DNA from: DATBSL01 sp964561785
GTDB lineage: Bacteria > Acidobacteriota > Vicinamibacteria > Fen-336
Assembly (NCBI GenBank): GCA_964561785.1
Contig: CAZLRF010000007.1
Coordinates: forward strand, 50,740 to 114,739
Direction: 5' to 3'
DNA length: 64,000 bases
Numbering within the stretch: position 1 is the stretch's first letter; each line of letters begins with the position of its first letter. Shown here piece by piece: positions 18,299-31,481 of this stretch. The position numbers and the translations under genes were made by a program. The notes under the pieces were generated by a model. That model saw only the letters and a program-made list of their open reading frames with translations. It made no database searches and was not told where the DNA came from.

Positions 18299-19639
18299 AT
18301 GTCCCTCCGAGTGACCGTCGTCGGGGCCGGCCTCGCCGGCTGCGAGGCCGCCTTCCAGCTCGCCCGACGCGGCGTGGCGGTCGACCTTCACGAGATGCGC
18401 CCGCTGCGGACGACGCCCGTCCACCAGACCGCCGACTTCGCGGAGCTGGTCTGCTCGAACAGCCTGCGCGGCGACGCCCTCGACCAGGCCGCCGGCCTCC
18501 TCAAGGAGGAGATGCGGCGGCTCGGCTCGCTCGTCGTGCGCGTGGCCGACGAGGTGAGGGTCCCCGCGGGCAGCGCCCTCGCGGTCGATCGCGCCCTCTT
18601 CGCCCGCCGCATGACGCAGGCCGTCTCCTCGCTGCCCGGGGTCAGGGTCCACCGCGGCGAGGTCCGACGGATCCCCGACGACCCCGTGACCATCCTCGCG
18701 ACCGGACCCCTCACCGCGGACGCTCTCGCCGCCGACGTCGCCGCGTTCGTCGGGACCACCCACCTGCACTTCTTCGACGCGGTGAGCCCGGTCGTCGAGG
18801 CCGACTCGATCGACCTCGCGAAGGCCTTCCGCGCCTCGCGCTACGGCAAGGGCGGAGACGACTACCTCAACTGCCCGCTCGACGAGGACGAGTACCGGGC
18901 CTTCCACGAGGCCCTCACCTCGGCCGAATGCGCGAGCGTCCACGACTTCGAGAAGGAGCTGTTCTTCGAGGGCTGCCTGCCCGTCGAGGTGATCGCCTCG
19001 CGCGGGCAGACCACGCTGCGCTTCGGGCCCATGAAGCCGGTCGGCCTGAGGGACCCGCGCACCGGCAGGCGGCCCTACGCGGTCGTCCAGCTGCGCCAGG
19101 ACGACCTCGCCGCGAGCCACTGGTCGCTCGTCGGCTTCCAGACCCAGCTCAAGTGGCCGGAGCAGAAGCGGGTCTTCCGGATGATCCCCGGCCTCGAGGC
19201 GGCGGAGTTCGTGCGCTTCGGCATGATCCACCGCAACACCTACGTGAACGCGCCGCTCGTCCTCGAGCCCACGTTCGAGACGAGGAGTCGGCGCGGGCTG
19301 TTCTTCGCCGGCCAGATGTCCGGGGTCGAGGGCTACGTCGAGTCGGCCGCCTCGGGCCTGGTCGCCGGGACCGCCGCGGCCTTCCGCTCCCGCGGCGAGG
19401 AGCCGCCCGCCTTCCCCGAGGACACCGCGATCGGGGCGCTGTGTCGCTACATCGCGCGCAGCGATCCGAAGCACTACCAGCCGACGAACATCGCCTTCGG
19501 CCTCCTGCCGGAGCTGCCCCACCGGGTGCGGGACAAGGCCAGAAGGCGCCTCGCCCTGGCCGAGCGGGCCCTCGCGAGCCTCGATCGCTTCCGCGGCCGC
19601 CTCGACGCCGCGAGGGACGCGGCGCCGGCCCCCCTCTGA
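18299..19639 (+). CDS. trmFO: Folate-dependent tRNA (uracil-54-C5) methyltransferase
   Basis: TrmFO uses methylene-tetrahydrofolate and FAD to make ribothymidine-54 in tRNA. The 446 residues begin with the FAD-binding VVGAGLAGCEAA and contain the family motifs LHEMRPLRTTPVHQT, ELVCSNSLRG, ALAVDR, FFDAVSPVV, YLNCPLDEDEY, RFGPMKPVGL and the C-terminal FAGQMSGVEGYVESAASG. Length is typical. It lies between dprA and xerC, as in many Gram-negative and low-GC genomes. Confidence 0.97.
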   Translation: MSLRVTVVGAGLAGCEAAFQLARRGVAVDLHEMRPLRTTPVHQTADFAELVCSNSLRGDALDQAAGLLKEEMRRLGSLVVRVADEVRVPAGSALAVDRALFARRMTQAVSSLPGVRVHRGEVRRIPDDPVTILATGPLTADALAADVAAFVGTTHLHFFDAVSPVVEADSIDLAKAFRASRYGKGGDDYLNCPLDEDEYRAFHEALTSAECASVHDFEKELFFEGCLPVEVIASRGQTTLRFGPMKPVGLRDPRTGRRPYAVVQLRQDDLAASHWSLVGFQTQLKWPEQKRVFRMIPGLEAAEFVRFGMIHRNTYVNAPLVLEPTFETRSRRGLFFAGQMSGVEGYVESAASGLVAGTAAAFRSRGEEPPAFPEDTAIGALCRYIARSDPKHYQPTNIAFGLLPELPHRVRDKARRRLALAERALASLDRFRGRLDAARDAAPAPL

Positions 19640-19646
19640 GGCCACG

Positions 19647-20528
19647 ATGCGTGCCTCGACCGAAGCGTTCCTGCGCCACCTCGAGCGGGAGCGCAACGCG
19701 TCTCCGAACACCGTGCGGGCCTACGGCGAGGACCTCGAGCAGTTCGCCGACCACCTGCGCCGCGAGCTCGGCCGGGAGCCCCGCCCCGCGGACGCGGACC
19801 ACCTCATGATCCGGTCCTTCCTCGCCGAGCTCGCGCGGCGGGGGCTCTCCCGCGCGTCCTCGGCCCGCAAGCTCGCGGGGCTGCGCACCTTCTTCCGCTA
19901 CCTGTGCCGCGAGGGGCGCCTTCGCGCGAACCCGGCGCGCCTCGTCGCCACCCCCCGCCGCGCCCGCACGATCCCCTCGGTCCTCGACGAGCGCGAGGTC
20001 GCGTGCCTGCTCGACGTGCCGGGGACCTCGCTCCAGTCGATCCGCGGCCGGGCGATCCTGGAGCTGCTCTACGCGACCGGGATTCGCTGTGCCGAGCTCG
20101 TGTCCCTCGACGTCGCGGAGGTGGACCTCGAGGCGCGCATGGTCCGGGTCCTCGGCAAGGGCCGCAAGGAGCGCATCGTGCTCTTCGGCGAGAAGGCGCG
20201 GCTCGCCCTGCGGGAGTGGCTGGCCGAGCGCGCGAGGCGCCGTTCGCGCACCGACGCGCTCTTCGTGAACGCGCGGGGGGGAAGGCTCTCCGGCCGCAGC
20301 GTGCGCGCCCTGCTCGCCCGCCGGGTGCGGCAAGTCGCCCTCGCGCGGCGGTGCAGCCCCCACACCCTGCGCCACAGCTTCGCCACCCACCTGCTCACCC
20401 GAGGGGCCGACCTGCGGACCATCCAGGAGCTGCTCGGCCACGCCAGCCTCAGCACGACCCAGCGCTACACCCACGTGGACACCCGCCACCTGCTCGAGGT
20501 CTACCGCAAGGCCCACCCGCGGGCGTAG
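19647..20528 (+). CDS. xerC: Tyrosine recombinase XerC/XerD
   Basis: A 293-residue Xer-type recombinase that resolves chromosome dimers at dif. The N-terminal SAM-like DNA-binding domain covers about residues 1-90. The catalytic domain carries the first Arg in ATGIRCAEL, the HTLRHSFATHLL box, LGHASLSTTQRYTHV with the His and the nucleophilic Tyr, and a Lys in VLGKGRKER. Its position between trmFO and (after an insert) hslVU is the standard housekeeping location, so it is not a mobile-element integrase. Confidence 0.93.
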   Translation: MRASTEAFLRHLERERNASPNTVRAYGEDLEQFADHLRRELGREPRPADADHLMIRSFLAELARRGLSRASSARKLAGLRTFFRYLCREGRLRANPARLVATPRRARTIPSVLDEREVACLLDVPGTSLQSIRGRAILELLYATGIRCAELVSLDVAEVDLEARMVRVLGKGRKERIVLFGEKARLALREWLAERARRRSRTDALFVNARGGRLSGRSVRALLARRVRQVALARRCSPHTLRHSFATHLLTRGADLRTIQELLGHASLSTTQRYTHVDTRHLLEVYRKAHPRA

Positions 20529-20541
20529 TCGCGCGGGGGTG

Positions 20542-20581
20542 CGGGGGGCGCGCGCCGCCCCCCGATCGGCTGAAGCCTTTT
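20542..20581 (+). terminator. Double hairpin terminator after xerC
   Basis: CGGGGGGCG (20542-20550) and CGCCCCCCG (20556-20564) form a perfect 9-bp stem with a 5-base loop. It is followed by GGCTGAAGCCTTTT, a 4-bp stem and a short T-run ending at 20581. Together these probably end the dprA-trmFO-xerC transcript before the sigma factor gene. Confidence 0.6.
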
Positions 20582-20600
20582 GGGGCCCAGCTTCGTCACA

Positions 20601-21209
20601 ATGGATGACCGAAGGCGCATGGGGCGCAGCGATGAGGAGCTGGTCGAGGCGTGCCAGTCGGGGGAGGCGTCCGCCTTCGACCTCCTGGTCGCCCGGTGGG
20701 AGGACCGCATCCGGGGGGCGTGCTACCGCTTCCTCGGCTCCGAGGAGGAGGCCCGAGACGTGGCCCAGGAGGCGTTCCTCAAGGCCTACCGGGCCATCGG
20801 GGGGTTCAAGCGGGAGGCGCGCTTCTCGTCGTGGCTCTACCAGATCGCGACCAACCTCTGCCGCGACCGCCTGCGGCGGCGGCGCACACGGGCGACGGTG
20901 AGCCTCGAGGAGATGGAGGAGACGGGGGGAGCGATCGCCGAGACCCGGCCGGGGGCGGACGAGCGCCTGCTGCAGGACGACCTCGCCCGGGTCGTCCGCC
21001 GGGCGATCGAGGCCCTCGCCGAGGAGCAGCGCGAGGTGCTGATCCTCAAGGAGTACGAGGGGCTCACGTTCCTCGAGATCGCGCAGGCGCTCGACGTCCC
21101 GGTGTCGACGGTCAAGACGCGCCTGTACCGGGGGCTCGGGCAGCTGCGCCAGCGGCTCGAGCGGGAGGGCGTGAGGAGCGCGGCGCCGGTTCCGGTGCCC
21201 GCGCCGTGA
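20601..21209 (+). CDS. ECF sigma factor (RpoE-like)
   Basis: A sigma-70-family factor of 202 residues from the ATG at 20601; an in-frame TTG at 20580 would add seven residues. Region 2 is about residues 10-80 (EEEARDVAQEAFLKAYRAI and SSWLYQIATNLCRDRLRRRR). Region 4 is about 125-180 (EEQREVLILKEYEGLTFLEIAQAL and VSTVKTRLYRGLGQLRQRL). The next gene encodes a zinc anti-sigma factor, so the pair is a classical membrane-signalled ECF system. It is inserted between xerC and hslV. Confidence 0.92.
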   Translation: MDDRRRMGRSDEELVEACQSGEASAFDLLVARWEDRIRGACYRFLGSEEEARDVAQEAFLKAYRAIGGFKREARFSSWLYQIATNLCRDRLRRRRTRATVSLEEMEETGGAIAETRPGADERLLQDDLARVVRRAIEALAEEQREVLILKEYEGLTFLEIAQALDVPVSTVKTRLYRGLGQLRQRLEREGVRSAAPVPVPAP

Positions 21210-21229
21210 GGAGCTTCGGGAGACGCGAG

Positions 21230-21892
21230 ATGGGCTGCGACAGGATCGCCGACGAGGGGCTGCAGGCGGACAAGGTGGACGTGCTCTACGGGGAGGCGGA
21301 CGTCGAGGCGCGCGCGCGCCTCGAGGCGCACCTGCGCTCGTGCGCCGCCTGCCGGGAGGAGATGGCGGGCCTCGCCGGGCTGCGGCGGGACCTGCGTGCA
21401 TGGCGCCGGCCCGCCGCCCGCCCCGCGTTCGCCGACCACGGCCTGGTCGTGCCACGCTGGCTCGCGGTCGCCGCCCTCGTCGTGCTCGGCTTCGGCGCGA
21501 CCCTGGGGACCCTGGGGTACGTCTCCCTGCGCCGCTCGCTCTCCGCCCAGCAGGCGCGCGCGGAGGAGCTCGACCGCCGCCACCGCGAGGCGGTCGCCGC
21601 TCTCCAGGCGGCGGTCGCCCGGCCCCCCGCGGCGCAGGGGGCGGACGGCGCGGCGCTCCTCGCGAGCCTCGACGCTCGGATCGACGAGAGGCTGCGGGCG
21701 AGCGAGGAGCGCCAGGGGGAGCGGCTCGAGCTGCGCCTCGCGGACTGGGAGGAGCGGCTCGAGGCTCAGCGCCGGATCGACATGGCCCGGGTGGCCGCGG
21801 GCCTCAGCTATCTCGACGGGCGCCATGGGCAGCAGCTCGCGCGGACGAACGAGCTCGTGGGCTACGTCCTCGAGGCGTCGCAGAAGAGGTGA
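21230..21892 (+). CDS. Zinc-binding membrane anti-sigma factor with coiled-coil periplasmic domain
   Basis: A 220-residue protein. The N-terminal cytoplasmic part has the ZAS motif HLRSCAACREEM (His-x3-Cys-x2-Cys) that clamps an ECF sigma factor. A single transmembrane segment spans about residues 77-98. The periplasmic part (about 100-220) is Arg/Glu/Gln-rich and predicted to be a long coiled coil. The ATG at 21230 was chosen for its upstream GGGAG; an in-frame GTG at 21206 overlapping the sigma stop is possible and adds eight residues. It forms an operon with the sigma gene and the exported protein at 21898. Confidence 0.85.
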   Translation: MGCDRIADEGLQADKVDVLYGEADVEARARLEAHLRSCAACREEMAGLAGLRRDLRAWRRPAARPAFADHGLVVPRWLAVAALVVLGFGATLGTLGYVSLRRSLSAQQARAEELDRRHREAVAALQAAVARPPAAQGADGAALLASLDARIDERLRASEERQGERLELRLADWEERLEAQRRIDMARVAAGLSYLDGRHGQQLARTNELVGYVLEASQKR

Positions 21893-21897
21893 GAGCC

Positions 21898-22794
21898 ATG
21901 CTTTCGCGGAGCCTTCCCGCCGTCCTGCTCGCCGCCGCGCTCGGCGCGGCGCAGGCCGACGAGCCTCCGAGCGCCGCCCCGCGCGAGGGCGTCGCGTCGC
22001 TCGAGGCCCAGCTCGCCCGCGCCGCGGACCGCGTGAGCCTGCCCCACGCCGCGCGGCTGCTGGGCCGCGTCGATTCCGCGCGCGCCTACCGCCTGCCCGG
22101 CTACGGCGTCGTGTTCGTCCTCACCCCGCGGGCGCTGCCGGGGGGCGAGGGCCGGATCTACGTCTGGCGCGGCGGCGGGCCGAAGGCCCCGAGGGCACGG
22201 GTCGAGTCGCGCGAGGCCCGCCCGCACGACACGGCGGCGCCCGAGGAGCACGAGGTCGAGACCCTCGAGCGCCAGGTCCTCGTGCTCCAGCGCGAGACCG
22301 AGGCGATGAGGCGGCTGGCCGAGGAGGAGATGGACCGGCTGGTGGAGACGGTGAGGGTCCGGGTGAGCCCCCACGCCGCACCGGGCGAGGTGCACGTCGA
22401 GGTCGTATCGCCTCCGGAGGCCCCGCTCCCCCCGGCGCCCCCCTCGCCCCCCGCCGCGCCGGAGGCCCCCGCCGCGCCTCCGGCTCCTCCGTGGAGGTAC
22501 TGGTTCGAGAAAGGCGCGCCCCAGGACGGCCGGGACGCCGCGGCCGTCGTCTCCGACGTGCAGAGGGCGCTCGTCGACGTCCTCGCCGGCCCCGGGGTGA
22601 GGCTCGAGGGCCTCTCCCCCGACGAGCGGGTGAGCGTGGCCGTCGATTTCGTGGCCGGGGGCCTGTTCGCCGCCGAGGCGCGCCCCGAGAAGACGCTCGT
22701 CCTCAGCGCCCGGGCGCGGGACCTCGCGGCGCTCGCCCGCGGCGCGATCGACGGCGTGGAGCTGCGCCGGCGTGTCGAGGTGACGGAGTACTAG
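21898..22794 (+). CDS. Exported protein of unknown function in the sigma/anti-sigma operon
   Basis: A 298-residue protein with a signal peptide (about residues 1-20, GAAQA). Residues 35-100 look like a globular alpha/beta region (YRLPGYGVVFVLTPRALPGG). Residues 118-150 are a coiled coil (ETLERQVLVLQRETEAMRRL), 171-198 a Pro/Ala linker, and 200-298 a second globular region (FVAGGLFAAEARPEKTLVLSARARDL). I do not recognise the family. Its start is five bases after the anti-sigma stop, so it is a likely partner or target of the envelope-stress circuit. Confidence 0.7.
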   Translation: MLSRSLPAVLLAAALGAAQADEPPSAAPREGVASLEAQLARAADRVSLPHAARLLGRVDSARAYRLPGYGVVFVLTPRALPGGEGRIYVWRGGGPKAPRARVESREARPHDTAAPEEHEVETLERQVLVLQRETEAMRRLAEEEMDRLVETVRVRVSPHAAPGEVHVEVVSPPEAPLPPAPPSPPAAPEAPAAPPAPPWRYWFEKGAPQDGRDAAAVVSDVQRALVDVLAGPGVRLEGLSPDERVSVAVDFVAGGLFAAEARPEKTLVLSARARDLAALARGAIDGVELRRRVEVTEY

Positions 22795-23156
22795 GCGCGG
22801 CGGCGCAGGAGGGCGAGGGTCACGAGGGCGAGCGTCCCGTCGGTTGCGGCGAAGAGGAGGAACGACCGGGGCGAGGCGTTCACGAGGTGGTCGGCGAGGA
22901 AGACGAGCGCCCCGAGCCCCTTCGAGAAGACCCCCGCCACCCAGAAGTAGCCCCGACGGGCCGCCGGGTCGCCCGCCGCCCAGAAGTAGCCGAGGGCGAG
23001 GGCGAGGGCGAAGACGCCGTTGAGCCAGGCGTTGACGAGGGGTATGGGCGGGGGTGCGCCGAACAGACGCGCCACCTGCGGGGCGGCGAGGAGCATGCCG
23101 AGCCCGAGGAGCAGATCGTACGTCCCGCTGACGTGGGCCAGGGTCCTGAGGCTCAT
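22791..23156 (-). CDS. Small four-helix membrane protein of unknown function
   Basis: A 121-residue integral membrane protein with four hydrophobic segments at about residues 12-30, 41-60, 68-88 and 98-116. It lacks a signal peptide and has a basic C-terminal end. It is transcribed toward the sigma-factor operon and shares four bases with its last gene, and is divergent from hslV. No enzyme motif is visible. Confidence 0.7.
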   Translation of the reverse strand: MSLRTLAHVSGTYDLLLGLGMLLAAPQVARLFGAPPPIPLVNAWLNGVFALALALGYFWAAGDPAARRGYFWVAGVFSKGLGALVFLADHLVNASPRSFLLFAATDGTLALVTLALLRRRA

Positions 23157-23161
23157 GGGGC

Positions 23162-23167
23162 TATACT
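23162..23167 (+). promoter_or_regulatory. -10 box for the hslV operon
   Basis: TATACT lies 25 bases before the hslV ATG, in the 36-base gap from the divergent membrane-protein gene. A GGGACGG sequence between it and the ATG can serve as ribosome binding site. This would drive a run of twelve genes to 38693. Confidence 0.5.
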
Positions 23168-23192
23168 AACGTGCCCCCTCGGGACGGACCCC

Positions 23193-23737
23193 ATGAACAA
23201 GACCCCCTCGCTTCACGGGACCACGATCCTCGCCGTCCGCCAGGGCGGCACCGTCGCCCTCGCCGGCGACGGGCAGGTGACTCTCGGCCAGACCGTCGTC
23301 AAACACCGGGCCAAGAAGGTCCAGCGACTGCACAACGGGCAGGTCCTCGCGGGCTTCGCCGGCTCGACCGCCGACGCGATGGCGCTCATTCACCGCTTCG
23401 AGGCGCGGCTCGAGGAGTTCCGGGGCAACCTCCAGCGGGCCGCGGTCGAGCTGGCCAAGGAGTGGCGCACCGACCGCAGCCTGCGGCGCCTCGAGGCGTT
23501 CCTCGTCGTGGCCGACCGGGAGGCGACGTTCCTCCTGTCGGGGGCCGGCGACGTGATCGCCCCCGACGACGGCATCGTCGCGGTCGGCAGCGGGGGGCCG
23601 ATCGCCCTCGCCGCCGCGAGGGCCCTCGCGCGTCACGCCGCCCTCGACCCCGCCGCGATCGCGCGCGAGGCGATGCGCATCGCCTCCGAGATCTGCATCT
23701 ACACGAACGACCAGGTCGAGGTGGAGACGCTCGGGGG

Positions 23738-23741
<4 letters not shown>
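23193..23741 (+). CDS. hslV: ATP-dependent protease peptidase subunit HslV
   Basis: HslV is the threonine peptidase of the HslUV proteasome-like protease. The 182-residue protein has a nine-residue leader ending HG, then TTILAVR, where the first Thr becomes the N-terminal nucleophile after cleavage. GDGQVTLGQTVVK, LAGFAGSTADA and AVELAKEWRTD match the family. The leader is longer than the single Met of E. coli HslV. Its stop overlaps the hslU start (ATGA). Confidence 0.97.
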
Positions 23742-25111
<1,370 letters not shown>

Positions 25112-25116
25112 CGCCC

Positions 25117-26205
25117 ATGAACCGCCTCGCGACCGCCCTCGCCTTCGCCGCGCTCGTCCTCCCCCTCCCCGCGTGCGGGCACCGGGGCGACCCCCTTCCG
25201 CCGCTGCGGCGCACGCCGCCCGCGCCCGAAGGCTTCCGCCTCGCGCAGCGCGGCGAAGCGATCGAGCTGCGCGCCACGGCCCCCGCCGCCTCGGTGGACG
25301 GGGTCCCATTCGAGACCGTGACGGTCGAGTTCCTCTTCACGGACGGGATGGGCGACCTCGAGAAGACGGGGCGACGCCGGGCGCTCGTCGTCGCTCCCGG
25401 CCGCCGGGTCGTCGAGACCGTCCCGCTGCCCGCGCCCGGCGCGACCCTGCGCGCCGCAGCCCGAGCGACCGCCGGCCGGCACCGGGGTCCGCGCTCGTTG
25501 ACGACCGCCCTCGTCGCCCGTCCGGTCGTCGCCGCCCCGAGCGAGCTCTCCGCGGTCCTGGCCGAGGACGGGGTCGCTCTCTCCTGGCGGGGAGCGCGCC
25601 CTCGGGAGTCGGCGCCGGCGGCGAGCCCCGCGGGGGGCGAGGTCCCGAAGGCCGCCGCGGTCCCGGGGCCCCCGGGCGAAGCCCCCGCGCCCCTCGCCGA
25701 GGGCGCGGGGCCCGCGAGGAGCGGGTTCCTCGTCTACCGCCGGGTGGGCTCCGCCGAGTACGACGCCCCCCTCGACGGGGGGCCCCTCGAGCGGCGCAGC
25801 TTCAAGGACACGACCGCCCCGCCGGGGGCGGCCGCGTGCTACGTGGTGCGCGCGGCGTCCTCGATCGAGCCGCTCGTCGAGAGCGCCCCGTCGAACGAGG
25901 CGTGCGTCGAGGTCCGCGACGTCGCCGCCCCCGCAACCCCGGCGGGCCTCGCCGCGCTGCCGCGGCCGGGCGGGATCGAGGTCCTCTGGGGACCCTCGTC
26001 CGAGGCGGATCTCGCCTCGTACCGGGTGTACCGGACGGCGCCGGGCGGCGCCGCGGAGCGCCTCGCGGAGCTCGCTCCGAACCGGACCTCCTGGCTCGAC
26101 GAGACGGCCGCGCGGGGCGTCGCGTACCGCTACGCGGTCAGCGCGGTCGACGCCGCCGGCAACGAGAGCGCGCCGAGCGACCCCGTCGAGGCCAGCCTCC
26201 CGTGA
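25117..26205 (+). CDS. Fibronectin type III-like lipoprotein
   Basis: A 362-residue lipoprotein: signal peptide with lipobox LPAC, Cys20 the lipidation site. The body is beta-rich. The last 90 residues are a clear Fn3-like domain (GIEVLWGPSSEADLASYRVYR, then YRYAVSAVDAAGNESAPS), and a second copy with a disordered Ala/Pro/Gly insertion lies at about 135-265 (GVALSWRGAR, SGFLVYRRVGS). Two cysteines near residues 245 and 268 might pair. It begins five bases after hslU. The function is unknown; it is probably a surface or periplasmic adhesion or scaffold protein. Confidence 0.75.
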   Translation: MNRLATALAFAALVLPLPACGHRGDPLPPLRRTPPAPEGFRLAQRGEAIELRATAPAASVDGVPFETVTVEFLFTDGMGDLEKTGRRRALVVAPGRRVVETVPLPAPGATLRAAARATAGRHRGPRSLTTALVARPVVAAPSELSAVLAEDGVALSWRGARPRESAPAASPAGGEVPKAAAVPGPPGEAPAPLAEGAGPARSGFLVYRRVGSAEYDAPLDGGPLERRSFKDTTAPPGAAACYVVRAASSIEPLVESAPSNEACVEVRDVAAPATPAGLAALPRPGGIEVLWGPSSEADLASYRVYRTAPGGAAERLAELAPNRTSWLDETAARGVAYRYAVSAVDAAGNESAPSDPVEASLP

Positions 26206-26972
26206 GCGAGGCCCGCTACTACCGCGTCGCGACGGGCGCCGGCGCGGCCTGGGCGATCCGCGAGGGCGACGAGCTGAGCCTGCTCGGCGCCGCGCCCTGG
26301 GAGCGGCCGTCCGCGACGGGCGCGTCGCTGCCTTTTGCCGCCGCCCGCCTGCTCGCCCCGGTCACGCCCTCGAAGATCGTCGCCGTCGGCCGCAACTACG
26401 CGGACCACGCGAAGGAGCGCGGCAAGCCGGTGCCGCGCGAGCCTCTCCTCTTCCTGAAGCCCCCCTCGGCCGTCGTGGGCCCCGGCGAGCCGATCCGGCT
26501 GCCCGGCTGGGCGGGCCGCGTCGAGCACGAGGCCGAGCTCGCGGTCGTGATCGGGCGCGAGGCGCGCGACCTTCCCGACCCCGAGCAGGCCCTGGAGCAC
26601 GTCTTCGCCGCCACCGCGGCGAACGACGTGACCGCCCGCGAGCTCCAGGAGAAGGACGTGCAGTTCACCCGGGCGAAGGGGTTCGACTCGTTCTGCCCCG
26701 TCGGGCCGTGCCTCGTCACCGGCCTCGACCTCGCGCGCCTGCGCCTTCTCTGCCGCGTCAACGGGGAGCTCCGCCAGGACGGGTGCACCGCCGACATGAT
26801 CTTCCCGGTCGCCCAGGTCGTCCTGGCCGTCTCCCGGGTGATGACGCTGCTGCCCGGCGATATCATCTGTACAGGCACCCCCGCGGGCGTCTCGCCCCTG
26901 CGGCCGGGCGACGAGGTGGAGGTGGAGGTCGAGGGCGTGGGAGTGCTGCGAAACCCCGTCGTATCCAGGTAG
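26202..26972 (+). CDS. Fumarylacetoacetate hydrolase-family protein
   Basis: A 256-residue FAH-fold enzyme. Family members hydrolyse or decarboxylate 2-oxo diacids (fumarylpyruvate, oxaloacetate, hydroxyhepta-dienedioates) with a divalent metal. Visible motifs are KIVAVGRNYADHAKE, EHEAELAVVIG (metal-binding Glu pair), NDVTARELQEKD, AKGFDSFCPVGP and GDIICTGTPAGVSPLRPGD. The exact substrate cannot be told. The GTG start overlaps the lipoprotein stop as GTGA. Confidence 0.92.
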   Translation: MSEARYYRVATGAGAAWAIREGDELSLLGAAPWERPSATGASLPFAAARLLAPVTPSKIVAVGRNYADHAKERGKPVPREPLLFLKPPSAVVGPGEPIRLPGWAGRVEHEAELAVVIGREARDLPDPEQALEHVFAATAANDVTARELQEKDVQFTRAKGFDSFCPVGPCLVTGLDLARLRLLCRVNGELRQDGCTADMIFPVAQVVLAVSRVMTLLPGDIICTGTPAGVSPLRPGDEVEVEVEGVGVLRNPVVSR

Positions 26973-26981
26973 GAAGGAATC

Positions 26982-27644
26982 ATGAAGATCTTTCTCGACA
27001 CCGCGAGCCTCAAGGAGATCCGCGAGGCGGTGAAGCTGGGCGTCGTCGACGGCATCACCACGAACCCGAGCCTGCTCGCCAAGGAGACCGGCGACCCCGA
27101 GCAGATCCTCGTCGAGATCTGCAACACCGTCGACGGACCGATCTCGGGCGAGGTGGTGGCGACCGACGCCGAGGGCATGGTCCGCGAGGGGCGTCACCTC
27201 GCGTCGCTCCACCAGAACATCGTGGTCAAGGTGCCCTGCATCGCCGAGGGCCTCAAGGCCACGAAGGTTCTCTCCGGCGAGGGCAAGCGCGTCAACATGA
27301 CCCTCATCTTCAGCGCGAGCCAGGCGCTCCTCGCGGCCAAGGCCGGGGCCCGCTACGTCTCGCCGTTCGTGGGCCGCCTCGACGACATCTCGGCCCCCGG
27401 CATGGAGCTCGTGGCCGAGATCATCGAGATCTTCGACCACTACGACTTCGACTGCGAGGTGCTCGCGGCCAGCCTGCGCAGCCCGATGCACGTGGTCGAG
27501 GCGGCGAGGATGGGCGCGGACATCGGCACGATGCCGATGAGCGTCTTCACGCAGCTGCTCAAGCACCCCCTGACCGACGTCGGCCTCGCCCGCTTCCTCG
27601 CGGACTGGGAGAAGGTGAAGGCCCAGGTGGCGAAGAAGGAGTAG
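26982..27644 (+). CDS. Transaldolase / fructose-6-phosphate aldolase family (TalC-type)
   Basis: A 220-residue class I aldolase of the small TalC/MipB type. It has MKIFLDTASLKEIREA, DGITTNPSLLAKE, NIVVKVPC with the Schiff-base Lys, TLIFSASQALLAAKAGA and HPLTDVGLARF. This subfamily acts in the non-oxidative pentose phosphate pathway; transaldolase and fructose-6-phosphate aldolase activity are not separable with certainty from sequence. It lies 9 bases after the FAH-family gene. Confidence 0.94.
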   Translation: MKIFLDTASLKEIREAVKLGVVDGITTNPSLLAKETGDPEQILVEICNTVDGPISGEVVATDAEGMVREGRHLASLHQNIVVKVPCIAEGLKATKVLSGEGKRVNMTLIFSASQALLAAKAGARYVSPFVGRLDDISAPGMELVAEIIEIFDHYDFDCEVLAASLRSPMHVVEAARMGADIGTMPMSVFTQLLKHPLTDVGLARFLADWEKVKAQVAKKE

Positions 27645-27650
27645 CCGGCG

Positions 27651-27899
27651 ATGCCCATCTACGAGTACGCCTGCCCCGGCTGCGGGACCCGCTTCGAGCG
27701 ACTGGTGCGCCGGTTCGCCGAGGCGGTGTCCTGCCCCGCCTGCGACCGCCGCGACGTCGAGAAGCAGCTGTCGGTCTTCGCCGTGGCCAGCTCCGCCCCC
27801 GCCCCCGCGTTCGCCGGGTGCGGGGCGGGGGCGTGCTCTCCCGACGCGGGCGGCTGCGACGCGGGCCCCTGCGGCGGCGGGGCCTGCGGCCTCGACTAG
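27651..27899 (+). CDS. FmdB-family zinc ribbon protein
   Basis: An 82-residue putative regulatory zinc ribbon. It begins MPIYEYACPGCGTRFERL, followed by SCPACDRRDVEKQLS, so two Cys-x2-Cys pairs bind zinc. The C-terminal half is a Gly/Ala/Cys-rich tail with six more cysteines, common in the family. The role of FmdB proteins is unsettled. It lies just before the carboxylase genes. Confidence 0.88.
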   Translation: MPIYEYACPGCGTRFERLVRRFAEAVSCPACDRRDVEKQLSVFAVASSAPAPAFAGCGAGACSPDAGGCDAGPCGGGACGLD

Positions 27900-27908
27900 G
27901 GACCCGCC

Positions 27909-30975
<3,067 letters not shown>

Positions 30976-30979
<4 letters not shown>

Positions 30980-31470
30980 TCCTCGACGCGGGCGTCGACG
31001 GCCGCACGATCCGCGTCGAGGTGCGGGGGCGGGACGGCCGCTACACGGTGACGCTCGACGGCGTGCCCCTCGAGGTCGAGGTCTCGTCGTCGCCGGACCG
31101 GCTCTTCGCGGGCCTGCTCGTGGGCGGCGAGAGCCACGACGTCGGCCTCGAGAGGCGGGCGGGGGGCTTCTCGGTCCTGCTCCCCGGGGAGCGGATCGAG
31201 GTGGACCTCGCCCCGGCCACGGCGGATGGCGCCGTGCTCCCGGCTCGGGCGCACGGACCGGCCCGCCTGAGCGCCCCCATGCCCGGCCGCGTGGTGCGGG
31301 TGCTCGTCGCGAAGGACGACGAGGTGGGGGCGGGACAGGGCCTCGTGGTCGTCGAGGCGATGAAGATGGAGAACGAGATCCGCTCGCCCCGGGCGGGCCG
31401 GGTCCAGGAGCTGGCGGTCCGGGAAGGCCAGGCGGTCGAGGCCGGGGCCCTGCTGGCCGTCGTCGCCTAG
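30976..31470 (+). CDS. Biotin carboxyl carrier protein
   Basis: A 164-residue carrier. The C-terminal 75 residues are a biotinyl domain with EAMKMEN, whose Lys130 takes biotin, in a typical hammerhead frame (SAPMPGRVVRVLVAKDD, VREGQAVEAGALLAVV). The N-terminal 90 residues resemble the BT/linker region of PCC-alpha-like subunits rather than AccB. Together with the two preceding genes it forms a complete acyl-CoA carboxylase, split into three polypeptides where PCC has two. Confidence 0.93.
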
Positions 31471-31481
31471 GGAGGTCTCCC

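Noticed and set aside
19647..22794. XerC next to an inserted sigma/anti-sigma set as a possible mobile element
   Set aside because: xerC sits in the conserved dprA-trmFO-xerC order with normal codon use, and no flanking repeats or cargo boundaries are evident.
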